A stretch of 64,000 bases of DNA from assembly GCA_019639175.1 (NCBI GenBank), contig JAHBSK010000003.1, forward strand, positions 62,001 to 126,000, in the 5' to 3' direction. Both the position numbers and the translations under genes were made by a program. Shown here piece after piece: positions 10,077 through 18,966 of the stretch; within the stretch, counting starts at the first letter, position 1, and each line of letters opens with the position of its first letter. The stretch comes from Acidobacteriota bacterium (GTDB lineage Bacteria > Acidobacteriota > Blastocatellia > Pyrinomonadales > Pyrinomonadaceae). A model generated the notes under the pieces. That model saw only the letters and a program-made list of their open reading frames with translations. It had not been told where the DNA came from and ran no database searches.

Positions 10077-10910
10077 TTATCGACGCTTTTTGCGGGGCTT
10101 TCGATTGCTCTTTGGCTTTGCCTTGATCCCTTTCTTTGGTATTTCCGACCTTGTCATGATGCCGAAAAAATCAGCAACCCATCTTTCTCCGGTCTTTTCC
10201 ACAAAATGTTCCGGCACCTTGTCCGCAAGTTCCAGGGCGCGGACCAGCGGAAGCAGTCCGGCATTTGCAAAGCTGCCGGTCGTTCCCAGGTGTTTCAGAA
10301 TTTTGGAAGGCTCCATTATCATGTCCACTTTCTTTACCGTTGCCGCCGTTGGATCATAACAGTTTTCGGCGGGCGACGTGACCAGATATTCGCGGCAGGC
10401 GATCGGCCTTGACTCATGGATCGTACAAGATTCTTCCTCAAGGAAAGGACATGGGATACGTTCATCCATATACTGATGAACCGCATTTTTCACTTCCTCG
10501 GCCACTGTTTCCTCAGGTTCGGTTCTGGCAAGTTCCGAAAATCTCCCGACACGGTCAAACCAGCCGATCTTTCTGAAATGCTCCGCCGACGCGGCAAAAC
10601 GCTCCTTTATCTCGCTCTTTTTCGGTTCGGGCATGGCCTCGACCAGTTCTGCAAGCTGATATACCTCGACCTCCGCCAAAGGCACGGGCTGGCGACAGCA
10701 TGCTCCGCAGCCGGCCTTGCATGAGACGGCCTCGCCTTCCGCCTTTGCGGCCTCAACGCTTAGCCCGACGAATGAATTGGTCATTTGATGGAACACGGGG
10801 AGCATCCGGTGAGGCTTTATCGGTTTTGCCGGCACCGTCATGCTCATCTCCAGCGGATGGCCCGCAATGGAAACCCTGATAGTTCCTGTCACCCACTCAT
10901 TCTCTGCCAT
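10077..10910 (-). CDS. YkgJ-like cysteine-cluster protein with basic tail
   Basis: The 277-aa protein contains the YkgJ / CxxCxxCC-type cysteine cluster: CKAGCGACCRQ at about residues 64-74 and a second pair in CPFLEEESCTIHESRPIACREY (about 172-193). These proteins are thought to bind zinc or iron-sulfur; the precise function is not known. The C-terminus is strongly basic (KPKSNRKPRKKRR), suggesting nucleic-acid or membrane-surface contact. It sits inside the T6SS cluster, 35 bases after FHA gene 3 and 90 before tssK, all on one strand. No YkgJ protein is a recognised T6SS core component, so this may be an effector-related, modification or passenger gene. Confidence 0.75.
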   Translation of the reverse strand: MAENEWVTGTIRVSIAGHPLEMSMTVPAKPIKPHRMLPVFHQMTNSFVGLSVEAAKAEGEAVSCKAGCGACCRQPVPLAEVEVYQLAELVEAMPEPKKSEIKERFAASAEHFRKIGWFDRVGRFSELARTEPEETVAEEVKNAVHQYMDERIPCPFLEEESCTIHESRPIACREYLVTSPAENCYDPTAATVKKVDMIMEPSKILKHLGTTGSFANAGLLPLVRALELADKVPEHFVEKTGERWVADFFGIMTRSEIPKKGIKAKPKSNRKPRKKRR

Positions 10911-10945
10911 TGTTTCCCCTTAATGAGGCCAAACACGCGAACCGG

Positions 10946-12238
10946 TCAAAGTTCAAGCTTCTCTGCGTTGACGCCGAAATCCTTCGGATTTTGCGAGATC
11001 GTCCCGATCGCCAGAAACGTCAGTGCCCGGTCAAAATCGGCGTCGCTTATCCGCTGCTGTTTTTTCAGGAACCATATCGAACGTATCTCTCTGGAACTGG
11101 CGGGAAACTTGTTCGCCAGATCCTGAAGCAGGTTCCGCATCTTCAAAAGGTCGCCTGCCGTTCCCTGTTCAAAGGCCGCAATGATCAGAATGGCGTCATC
11201 GGCGGATTCGGTCCCGATCTGCGGAATGAGCTTTTCGATGACCGGAAGCGTCGTCTCGGCCGTCCGCGCGACGTCTCCTCTATTGGAACCGAGCCTGTTG
11301 ACCGCCGCAACTGCAAGAAACAGAGGTTTTGTCTTGTGCGACGCAACAAGCGACGATATTCTCGATGATTGCTGTCTGGCGGATGCAAGATTTGCGGCCA
11401 AAGCCGAGTTGCCGCTGATCTGGCGTATCTTTTGACCGACAATTTTCGCCTGCTCAGAGGTCAAAAAGGCCTTTGGGTCATTTTCGCCGATCTTTCTCAT
11501 AAAAAAAGCCGCGTTCTGCTCAACTTTTGCCGTTTCCGACAGATCGGCCGTTGGCGTTGACGGCGGTGTTCCCGGCGTCGGTGTCGGCGATGCTCCGCCG
11601 GAAGGCGTCGCCGTTGCCGTAGGCTTGACATCGCCCGGTGTTGGCGAACTGCCCGGTTTTATATCATCCGAACGGCGTTTGTTAAAGAGGTCTTCGAGTT
11701 CGTCCCGGTCGCCGCCGGAAGAGTTTGCCCTGCTGCTGCCGGAGCCGCTGTTGACAAAAAGGAATATGCCGCCCGCAAATGCCAAAACGATGACCGCCAC
11801 CACAGGAGCGATGATAAATATCCACGGAAAGCCGCCCGAACCGCTTTTCGCTGTCGCACCCGAAGCGGGCGGCGGGCCTGCGGACGGTGACGGCGGTGAA
11901 GCTGCTTCTGGAAGTGTCCCAACAGGCTTTTCGTCAGGAACTTCCTCGATCCTCACCCGAAAGATGAGGCCGCCCATGTCCAGAACGTCACCGTCATAGA
12001 GCCTTGTGCGGTAACTGAGGTCGCCGGAATTGAGCTTTGTGCCGTTGCTTGAACCAAGATCGGCGACAAAAATATCATCGCCCGTCCTGTCGATGCGGCA
12101 GTGTTCCCGCGAGAGTCTGCCGTCCGCGATGGACAGGTCGCACGTAGAAAGCCGCCCGACGGTAAATGTCTCCGATGCCGCCGGAACAGTGTGTTCGCCG
12201 CCCTGGGCATCGGTATAGGTCAAACTTAGCCTCTTCAT
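10946..12238 (-). CDS. FHA domain membrane protein with degenerate transglycosylase-like C-terminus (FHA paralogue 3)
   Basis: Residues about 20-97 form an FHA phosphothreonine-binding domain with its key motifs (VGR, LSREHC, LGSSNGT). A Pro/Ala/Gly linker, a membrane helix (about 138-162) and a Ser/Pro/Thr linker follow. The last 190 residues align by eye with the C-terminal domains of the two upstream genes and end in the shared pattern FLAIGTISQNPKDFG. Unlike the next gene upstream, no catalytic ES pair is visible; the equivalent stretch reads LFLAVAAVNRLG. The start is ATG 12238; a TTG nine bases upstream is also possible. The gene overlaps nothing and begins 19 bases after its neighbour's stop. 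It is probably a T6SS-associated signalling or scaffold protein. Confidence 0.8.
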   Translation of the reverse strand: MKRLSLTYTDAQGGEHTVPAASETFTVGRLSTCDLSIADGRLSREHCRIDRTGDDIFVADLGSSNGTKLNSGDLSYRTRLYDGDVLDMGGLIFRVRIEEVPDEKPVGTLPEAASPPSPSAGPPPASGATAKSGSGGFPWIFIIAPVVAVIVLAFAGGIFLFVNSGSGSSRANSSGGDRDELEDLFNKRRSDDIKPGSSPTPGDVKPTATATPSGGASPTPTPGTPPSTPTADLSETAKVEQNAAFFMRKIGENDPKAFLTSEQAKIVGQKIRQISGNSALAANLASARQQSSRISSLVASHKTKPLFLAVAAVNRLGSNRGDVARTAETTLPVIEKLIPQIGTESADDAILIIAAFEQGTAGDLLKMRNLLQDLANKFPASSREIRSIWFLKKQQRISDADFDRALTFLAIGTISQNPKDFGVNAEKLEL

Positions 12239-12257
12239 TGTTCGCAAGCGTTCCGGT

Positions 12258-13694
12258 CTAGTTCGAGTATGTTGAAAGAGGCTGGAGTTTCAGGCCGAAA
12301 TCCTCGGGGTTTTCACCGACTATCGCGGCGGCGAAAAATTTGGGGACGTATTTGAAATTCTCCGACTGAAACTGTTTCGACAATATATCGCTCTTTGATA
12401 TCAGCGACCAGAAATCGCGCGGCAGGCCGGTGTTGGATTCAAGGGCTTTGACAAGATTTGAACTCAATCCGCCCTCACCGCTGTTGTAGCTGCCTATCGC
12501 CAGCGGAACGCTCGCCGGGCCTGTGCCGTATCGTCCCGTCAGTGCTTTCATATACGAGGCCGCCGCACGCGCCGACGGTTCCGGTTCACAACGCTCGTCA
12601 GGATTTGAGGGCGAAGCGCCGCGAAATGTCTTTAGCCCGTGCATCTCTCCGGTGGCCTTTGTGAACTGGAACATCCCCAGCGGCCCGGTCGGGCTTTGCA
12701 GACAGACGCAGTGTTCCGATTCGATCATTGCCAGATAAAGCCCGATGCGCGGATCTATGCCTTTGCCGTTGAACGCACGGATGATAAAAGGAGCATTCTC
12801 GCTCGCACGTTGGTATGTCGCCTGCAGATTGTCGCCAAAGCGACATCCGCCCAGCGGTTTTACATTTATCCGTTTGGCATAGGCTTCGGTAAACGCCCTT
12901 ATCTTGTCCACCGCTTCCGGCGGTATCTGGTCGCTGCTGCGGTTGCCTATCACCTGGGCGATCCGCATCGAACGCTCAGCTATGTAAGCCTGCTTTTCGG
13001 CGGGAGTCATTTCCAAATACTTCTTTCCGCTTGAGGGCGGCGGAGCGCTCGGCGTTTCCGTCGGAATCACCGCATCATCATTTTTTTCAGCCTCTTTCTG
13101 CGGCGTCGGTGACGGAGAGTTCCTTGGTTCGGGGGTTGACCATTTATCTCTATCCGTGGCCTTTTTCTCGAACGGGTCATCGTCGAGGCCGTCGTCAAAC
13201 TCGCTCGAGTTCGCCGCTCTTTCAGTTGCCGGAACAAGGAACTTATAACCTATGGCAGCCGCCGACACGCTCATTATCAAAAGAGCAAGGGAGATAAGGG
13301 CAATAGGAAGAATGCTTATGCCTTGTGAACCGCCTTCCGCAACCGGTGCTGTCGCCGCAGTATAGGCCAAAGGCTCAGCCGACGCGCTCTTTACCGCCGC
13401 GACACGCAGGGAAAGCCTTGTAAAATTTCCCAGCGTTATTTCATCGCCGGGATTTAGCGGCGTTCCCGTAGGCCCGACCGGCGCACCGTTGACGAACGAG
13501 CCGTTCGAAGAATTTTCGTCAACTATCCATACGCGGTCGCCCTCGCGATAGATGGTCGCGTGCAGGCGTGAAAGGCTGTCGTCGGCAACGCGTATGTCCG
13601 CGTCGCTTCCGCGTCCGAACGATATCCGGCCCTCGTTCAGGGGCATTTCCCCTAAACCTCCGCCGGTCGGATATGTCAGGATCAAATTCTGCAT
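12258..13694 (-). CDS. FHA-membrane-lytic transglycosylase (SLT) fusion protein (FHA paralogue 2)
   Basis: The 478-aa protein has a cytoplasmic FHA domain at about 20-97 (GR, SRLHA, NSSNGSFVNG), a membrane helix at about 127-150 and a charged/Pro-rich linker. A C-terminal lytic-transglycosylase-like (SLT, lysozyme fold) domain follows from about 285. The active-site signature is visible: LAMIESEH with E325 as presumed catalytic acid, followed by the GPLGMFQFTKATG motif and a late YNSGEGG segment. Topology puts FHA inside and SLT outside, so a phosphorylation signal could be tied to peptidoglycan cleavage. It lies between two paralogues that have lost the Glu. In a T6SS locus the likely job is opening or holding the cell wall for the apparatus. 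Confidence 0.85.
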   Translation of the reverse strand: MQNLILTYPTGGGLGEMPLNEGRISFGRGSDADIRVADDSLSRLHATIYREGDRVWIVDENSSNGSFVNGAPVGPTGTPLNPGDEITLGNFTRLSLRVAAVKSASAEPLAYTAATAPVAEGGSQGISILPIALISLALLIMSVSAAAIGYKFLVPATERAANSSEFDDGLDDDPFEKKATDRDKWSTPEPRNSPSPTPQKEAEKNDDAVIPTETPSAPPPSSGKKYLEMTPAEKQAYIAERSMRIAQVIGNRSSDQIPPEAVDKIRAFTEAYAKRINVKPLGGCRFGDNLQATYQRASENAPFIIRAFNGKGIDPRIGLYLAMIESEHCVCLQSPTGPLGMFQFTKATGEMHGLKTFRGASPSNPDERCEPEPSARAAASYMKALTGRYGTGPASVPLAIGSYNSGEGGLSSNLVKALESNTGLPRDFWSLISKSDILSKQFQSENFKYVPKFFAAAIVGENPEDFGLKLQPLSTYSN

Positions 13695-13705
13695 ACAACT
13701 ATCAT

Positions 13706-15256
13706 TTATAACGCAAGTCGGTATAGTTCTGAAAGAGGTTTTTCACCGGCAAGGCCGAATTTCGCCGGATTTTCGGCAACTATTCCCGCCGCGATGAAGC
13801 GGACAAGCTGTTCGCGCTCTGGCGCCGTCTTGATCGAATTCCACAGATCGGAACGGTTTGGCGGCAATGACGCCTTCCACGCCGCGGCGTCAGCCGAAGA
13901 TTTTCCGAAAGCGGCTGCCGCGTAAACGACATCACCGTCAAACACACTGAAAACAAGTGTTTTCATGTAAAGAGCGGTCGCCTTTGCGGCACAGTTCTGT
14001 GACGGGTCGTTCAGCTTTTCCGGTCCGCACATTCCATTATATTGATTTGCCGTCGCAAACTCCTCCGTCATTCTCCAAAGCCCCTGTTCCTGGCCGCGGC
14101 CGTTAGCATCAAATTGCGTACGGCTCATCGCCAAGACATAGCCGAGGCCCGCGTCCAGATTTTGTTCGCGGACAAATCCGACGTTTATTGCATCGCGATA
14201 CGCCGAGGCACGGGCAAAATATCCCGGTTTGGCATATTCGGCGGTCATCCGCTGGACTTCCTGAAGGAACTGTCGGTTGGAGACGATCAGCTTGTCGCCG
14301 CCGCCAAACTGCTTGAGCATATTTTTCGCCATGTCATTGACCTCGATCAACGACGCGGTCGTGGTTTTCGGCGGTTCAGGCCGCTGCGGATCGCCGCCTC
14401 CCGGCCCGGGCTTGCCCGGTTCGTCCGCATCCGGCTTCTTTACGGCCCTGGTATCAAATGCCAGAAGAACCGGCTGCGACTGAGGCAGGCGGTTGCCGTC
14501 CTCGTCCTCGAGAATTATCGTCAGCGGATGGTCAAAACCGTCAGCAAGATCGGGAAACTCGGCCGGATCGATCGAAGCGGTGAACGGAAAATCGGTCGAT
14601 TCCGCAAACTCGATGCCGTCTAGCGCAAATATCGCCCTGACCGCACAGGCCCCGTTCGTAACATCTATGTCGATCTCGGTCGGTTTTGATATCGTATCGC
14701 CTCTTTCGGGCGATCTTATGACCGCACTTGCTCCGCACGAAGAGTCGCCCATCATATAGAAAATGCCCGCTCCGGCCGCGAAGATCAACGCCAGGCCAAA
14801 GATGCCGCCTGCCAAAAGGAGCATCTTGCCCGAACCCGCCGAGTTCGCGGATGGGCCAGCGGCCGCCTGAGCGATTCCGGGCGCAGCCGTTTTGCTTTCG
14901 GTGTTTTGAGAAGTTTTCGCCGCAACATGAGGTGTCGCGGCATGGGCGGCAAGCGGGTCAGCCTCGCCCTTGTCATATTCGACCCTTATCTCCGCCGAGC
15001 CGCCGAGCAGGATCACATCGCCGTCAGAAAGATATATCTCGCCGGAGAGCGGAGAGCCGTTCACCTGTGTTCCGTTACTGCTGTTGAGGTCGGTTATGCA
15101 GTATTCGCTGCCGCGTTCCTCGATCTCAGCGTGATAGCGCGAAACGTTCGGATCATCGGGAAACGAGATGGAATTGTTGCTTGTTCGGCCAACGGTGACT
15201 ATTCCCGAACCCAAAAAGAACTCACGACCGTCAAATTTTAACTTTACCCCGGGCAT
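13706..15256 (-). CDS. FHA-membrane protein with Ig-like and pseudo-transglycosylase domains (FHA paralogue 1)
   Basis: With ATG 15256 (AGGA seven bases upstream; a TTG at 15295 would add 13 residues) the product is 516 aa. FHA motifs are VGRTSNN, VSRYHAE and LNSSNGTQVNG in the first 90 residues. A membrane helix lies at about 145-168. Next come an Ig-like region (about 175-270, opening with a VIRSPERGDTIS pattern), a Pro/Gly linker, and a C-terminal domain aligning with the SLT domain of the following gene. At the active-site position the sequence is LAMSRTQFD instead of LAMIESEH, so the catalytic Glu is missing. The end pattern FIAAGIVAENPAKFGL is shared with the other two paralogues. It is probably a non-enzymatic wall-binding partner. 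Confidence 0.8.
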   Translation of the reverse strand: MPGVKLKFDGREFFLGSGIVTVGRTSNNSISFPDDPNVSRYHAEIEERGSEYCITDLNSSNGTQVNGSPLSGEIYLSDGDVILLGGSAEIRVEYDKGEADPLAAHAATPHVAAKTSQNTESKTAAPGIAQAAAGPSANSAGSGKMLLLAGGIFGLALIFAAGAGIFYMMGDSSCGASAVIRSPERGDTISKPTEIDIDVTNGACAVRAIFALDGIEFAESTDFPFTASIDPAEFPDLADGFDHPLTIILEDEDGNRLPQSQPVLLAFDTRAVKKPDADEPGKPGPGGGDPQRPEPPKTTTASLIEVNDMAKNMLKQFGGGDKLIVSNRQFLQEVQRMTAEYAKPGYFARASAYRDAINVGFVREQNLDAGLGYVLAMSRTQFDANGRGQEQGLWRMTEEFATANQYNGMCGPEKLNDPSQNCAAKATALYMKTLVFSVFDGDVVYAAAAFGKSSADAAAWKASLPPNRSDLWNSIKTAPEREQLVRFIAAGIVAENPAKFGLAGEKPLSELYRLAL

Positions 15257-15377
15257 TCTTATTCCTGGCCTATGGTTTACGCGGCCCTTAAACAATTATA
15301 GCCGCAGGCCCAAAAAATAAGGAACAGCGGCTTCCTTTCCGCGTAGAGGTGACGTTTTCCAAAATGTTGTTTTGCGG

Positions 15378-15845
15378 TCAAAAAAGCGACCCGGAACTCT
15401 GCGGTTTCAGGAAAAGGAAATATATGACCGCCAGAAAGACCGCGAGAAATGTCAGTATCACGACAAAACCGAACAGCGTAAAAAGCATTCCGGCCGATCC
15501 GCTCTTTTTCTCCTCGGCAGGCTTTGCCTCGGCCGTCACTTCCGGTTCGGGAATAAGGACCTCGGCAAGTTCCGGCTGTTCTTCAACGACGGGCGGTTCT
15601 GAAACAGCGTCCATCGACGGCGTCGGCTCTGGCGCGGCTTCGTCAACACGGCCATACCGTTTTTCAAAATTTTCAGGAAGCTGTCCGCTGGTCTGCCTGA
15701 ACACAGGCTTGGGCATTTCCCACTTTCCCTGCTTCGGCTGCGCGGCAAAAGGAGCAGGAATCGCCTCGTTCGCCGGATTCGGCGGTGTGGTGTCCAGATC
15801 TTCGTTCACGCCGGTGATATTACTGCTATCATCTTTTTCGTCCAT
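15378..15845 (-). CDS. Small C-terminally anchored membrane protein, function unknown
   Basis: The 155-aa protein is acidic and Pro/Glu-rich over about 115 residues, then has one strong hydrophobic segment (FTLFGFVVILTFLAVFLAVIYFLFL) and a short tail, giving an N-in, tail-anchored layout. No domain was recognised. A GGAAGGGG ribosome site precedes ATG 15845. It is the first gene of the minus-strand run leading into the FHA/T6SS genes (121 bases before FHA paralogue 1) and starts 33 bases after the cystathionine beta-synthase stop. A role in the T6SS membrane assembly is possible by position only. Confidence 0.6.
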   Translation of the reverse strand: MDEKDDSSNITGVNEDLDTTPPNPANEAIPAPFAAQPKQGKWEMPKPVFRQTSGQLPENFEKRYGRVDEAAPEPTPSMDAVSEPPVVEEQPELAEVLIPEPEVTAEAKPAEEKKSGSAGMLFTLFGFVVILTFLAVFLAVIYFLFLKPQSSGSLF

Positions 15846-15878
15846 AGCATTAACCCCTTCCAGAACATTGTCTTTGAT

Positions 15879-17246
15879 CTACTGTTGGAGATCGAGTACG
15901 TCACTCCGTGTGATTATACCCGTAATTCGTTTAAAATCCTCAATCAAAACAGCGGGTGAACGCTGAAGTTTTGATTTTATCTTATCAAGGCTCGTGCCCG
16001 CGTCAACAACCGGAAAACTTTCTTCCATTATGTCCCTGATCGGGGCATTGAGCAGATCGCGGTCTTCGAGGAGCCGTGTCAACACCCTGCTTTCGCGCAA
16101 ACTGCCTACCGATGCGTCGTTTTCAAGAACCGGTATCTGTGTGACGCCGCTTTCTCCCATTTTTGCGACCGCGCTGGAAACAGGCTCATCGGGGCCGACA
16201 AATATCAGGTCATTTGGAGAACCGGCCTGTTTTGTTTCCGCGATCAGATTTGCCGTAATGGTTTGCGGTTCCAAAAGGAGTTTTTCCTTCATCCATTCGT
16301 CTGAATGGAACTTGGTCAGGTAATGCTCGCCCGTGTCACAGACAATAAAAACTACCACGGCGTTCTCATCCAGGTCTTTTGCGACCCTCAACGCGCCGGC
16401 AAAGATCGTCCCCGTCGAACCGCCGCAAAAAATGCCCTCTTTGCGTGAAAGCTCACGGGCGAGGTTAAAAGATTCGCGGTCAGTTATGTTTATTATCTCG
16501 TCAATAACGCTCATATCGGCATTGCCGACAGGCAGATTTTGCCCGATGCCCTCGACCAGATACGGCGTCGGTTCCGGCACGTGGCCGGAGTCTTTGTAGG
16601 GTTTGAATATCGAGCCGTAGGGGTCGGCGCCGATGACCTTTATATCCGGGTTCATCTCTTTAAGGTATCGGCCCGTGCCGCTGATCGTCCCGCCTGTCCC
16701 GATGGAGGCAACGAAATGCGTTATCTTCCCTTCGGTGTCGCGCCATATCTCCGGGCCGGTTGTGCGATAGTGTGCCGCAGGGTTTTCGGGGTGGTTATAT
16801 TGATCGGGATAGAACGAATTTGGCGTTTCCAGCGACAGGCGTTTTGCCGTGGCGACATAATGATCGGGCGAACCGGGCTTTGCCGCCGAAGGACACACGA
16901 CAATATCCGCACCGAGCGATTTCAGATACCGCATCTTTTCGACAGAGACCTTGTCCGTCAGCACAAAGATACAGCGATAACCTCGCACGGCCGCCGTCAA
17001 TGCCAGCCCGATGCCCGTGTTTCCCGAAGTGGCCTCAATGATCGTTCCGCCCGGTTTCAGGACGCCTTCCTTTTCGGCCCAATCGACCATCGAAACGCCG
17101 ATCCTGTCCTTGACCGAATATCCGGGATTAAGGCTTTCCATCTTGGCAAAGACCTGCGCCTTGATGCCGTATTGTTTGGTCAGGTTATTTATCTTGACGA
17201 GCGGTGAGTTTCCAATACGTTCCAGTATGTTGTTATAAAAATTCAT
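15879..17246 (-). CDS. cbs: Cystathionine beta-synthase (PLP fold plus CBS-domain pair)
   Basis: Predicted PLP enzyme condensing serine and homocysteine to cystathionine (transsulfuration). The first 320 residues are a cysteine-synthase-type fold: the PLP lysine is in SVKDRIG (K46), the substrate loop is [10 protein letters not shown] (71-80), and the phosphate loop [10 protein letters not shown] is near 190. Residues about 330-455 are two CBS motifs. The pairing of this catalytic domain with a CBS pair and the 455-aa length favour cystathionine beta-synthase over a plain cysteine synthase, though activity cannot be proven from sequence. It stands 242 bases from the upstream operon and directly precedes the T6SS-side genes. 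Confidence 0.88.
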   Translation of the reverse strand: MNFYNNILERIGNSPLVKINNLTKQYGIKAQVFAKMESLNPGYSVKDRIGVSMVDWAEKEGVLKPGGTIIEATSGNTGIGLALTAAVRGYRCIFVLTDKVSVEKMRYLKSLGADIVVCPSAAKPGSPDHYVATAKRLSLETPNSFYPDQYNHPENPAAHYRTTGPEIWRDTEGKITHFVASIGTGGTISGTGRYLKEMNPDIKVIGADPYGSIFKPYKDSGHVPEPTPYLVEGIGQNLPVGNADMSVIDEIINITDRESFNLARELSRKEGIFCGGSTGTIFAGALRVAKDLDENAVVVFIVCDTGEHYLTKFHSDEWMKEKLLLEPQTITANLIAETKQAGSPNDLIFVGPDEPVSSAVAKMGESGVTQIPVLENDASVGSLRESRVLTRLLEDRDLLNAPIRDIMEESFPVVDAGTSLDKIKSKLQRSPAVLIEDFKRITGIITRSDVLDLQQ

Positions 17247-17487
17247 TTTATTCTCGGAGTGCCGGGAAGTATATCAAAAATGATTATGGCGTAATAATCT
17301 TAACCCTACTTTGCATCTTTGCAAAATTGAGCGGGCTTCAAAATGGGATGGAATGATGTGCGGGCTTTTAAAAAGACGCCATGTGCGGGAGGTTTACCGT
17401 ACCCGACAGAGATCTGCATATCGTCCGTGCAAGATCAAAACGCGCGAAACGTCCTGCGGCGGATCGTCATACCATCATGTAATTTCT

Positions 17488-18285
17488 TTACGCAGCCGAC
17501 GTAAGTTCCGCTCGCCGTTTAAGAAGCAGTTCGGGGTCGTTGGTGATGATGGCGTTCAGCCCTAACTTTATTGCCTTTTTTACCCAACGCGGATTATCGG
17601 CGGTCCAGACCGTTACCGGAAGTCCGCGTTTTGCCGCTTTTTTCATCAGTTTTCGGGTGACAAGCGAATAGTGAAGCGAGAGTTCATCGACGCCGAGTTC
17701 GTGAGCTATCTTGACAAGGTATTTTTCCTTTCTGAGCAGCGTTCTGATCTTTGGCGCGAACAGGGCCGCCGTTCTGACATCGGGACAAAAGCGCCGGATG
17801 TGTGATACAGCGGCCATTCTAAAACTTTTTACAATGACGGTTCCGGCAGTTTCCGCCGTTTTGAGGGCATCGGCAACCGCGACGGCAAGCGGTTCCGCGT
17901 CATTGCTCTTGCATTTCATCTCGATATAGATAAAACCCCGGAAATCCGCTATCGCCGAAAGGGTGGTTTTAAGCGGCAGCACTTTTTGATCGGAAAACCT
18001 GCCGGTTATTTCCGGGCGCGACCTGCCGAACCACGTCCCAACATCAAAATGCGCCAATTCGTCTGACGAATATGAAGAAACACGGCCCTCGACACCTGCG
18101 GTGCGTTTAAGGTCAGGATCGTGAATGACGACCGCAACACCGTCTGATGCCAACCGCACATCCAGCTCTATGCCGTCGGCTCCGGCGTCTATGGCGTGGC
18201 GAAAGGCCGCCAGCGTGTTTTCGGGTGCAGCGGCGCTTGCGCCCCTGTGGGCGATTATCAACGGAGGTCTTTTGTTTTGGGCCAT
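17488..18285 (-). CDS. Glycerophosphodiester phosphodiesterase
   Basis: Predicted to hydrolyse glycerophosphodiesters to sn-glycerol-3-phosphate and an alcohol. The conserved elements are present: IIAHRGASAAAPENT at the start (catalytic His of HRG), the metal-binding GIELDVRLASDG and the second His in VVIHDPDLKRT. The 265-aa length is typical of cytoplasmic GDPD enzymes and no signal peptide is seen. The preferred ATG at 18285 lies just after the methyltransferase stop; a longer reading from 18351 would overlap that gene and add an unlikely Arg-rich extension. Last gene of the run thiO-tlpA-methyltransferase-GDPD. Confidence 0.9.
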   Translation of the reverse strand: MAQNKRPPLIIAHRGASAAAPENTLAAFRHAIDAGADGIELDVRLASDGVAVVIHDPDLKRTAGVEGRVSSYSSDELAHFDVGTWFGRSRPEITGRFSDQKVLPLKTTLSAIADFRGFIYIEMKCKSNDAEPLAVAVADALKTAETAGTVIVKSFRMAAVSHIRRFCPDVRTAALFAPKIRTLLRKEKYLVKIAHELGVDELSLHYSLVTRKLMKKAAKRGLPVTVWTADNPRWVKKAIKLGLNAIITNDPELLLKRRAELTSAA

Positions 18286-18302
18286 GCCTGTGTGTCCGCC
18301 GG

Positions 18303-18962
18303 TTATTCCGTGCCGCCTTTGCGCTCGAGCAAATAAACGTTCTTTGACCACGCTATCGGCTCTTTCAGCGGGAACTTGTGAACACCAACGATATTAAAAT
18401 ATTGTTGTGAAATCCGTCTTACATTTTCGATGGGATGAATGCGGAATTTATACAGAAACTCAAGCACCGACCCGACCAGAGACGGTTTAACAGGTATGAA
18501 TACAAGGCGTCCGCCCGGTTTCAGGACGCGTGCCAGTTCCCTGAGGCCGTCATCCAGCGGAACATACTCCAAAACACCGCAGGTTATGACCAGATCGAAC
18601 GCCGCATCGGCAAAAGGCAGAACAAGAACGTTTCCCTGAACGGTGCTGATGCTGTCCGCGTTCGCTCTTTTGTCTTTCTCAAATTCGGAACGGGCAACCT
18701 TCAGCGATTTGTGCGAGAGGTCGTAGGCGATGGTCTTTTTTACGGGATAACCCGCGTCCTGAAACCCGAGCGTCACGATGCCGGTGCCGCTTCCCGCGTC
18801 CAAAACCAGAGAGTCGGGCTTTAGGTCAAGTTTCAGCGACCTGAGGTATTTTGCCACCGATGCGCGATAGCCGTTGATCTTCAGCGCAACATTATGAACA
18901 TCCGCGATGCGGTCGTAGAAACCCTGCGTATTCGTTTTACGATCCTTTTTTTTTCTGGACAT
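18303..18962 (-). CDS. Class I SAM-dependent methyltransferase
   Basis: The 219-aa protein has a class I methyltransferase fold: motif I VLDAGSGTGIVTLGF, motif II around IAYDLSHKSLKVAR, and FDLVITCGVLEYVPLDDG with LARVLKPGGRLVFI further on. This resembles small-molecule or quinone/lipid methyltransferases (Methyltransf_11/25), but the substrate cannot be told. The N-terminus is basic (SRKKKDRKTN). It starts four bases after the stop of the TlpA-like gene, so it is co-transcribed and possibly co-translated. Confidence 0.85.
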   Translation of the reverse strand: MSRKKKDRKTNTQGFYDRIADVHNVALKINGYRASVAKYLRSLKLDLKPDSLVLDAGSGTGIVTLGFQDAGYPVKKTIAYDLSHKSLKVARSEFEKDKRANADSISTVQGNVLVLPFADAAFDLVITCGVLEYVPLDDGLRELARVLKPGGRLVFIPVKPSLVGSVLEFLYKFRIHPIENVRRISQQYFNIVGVHKFPLKEPIAWSKNVYLLERKGGTE

Positions 18963-18966
18963 CGTG

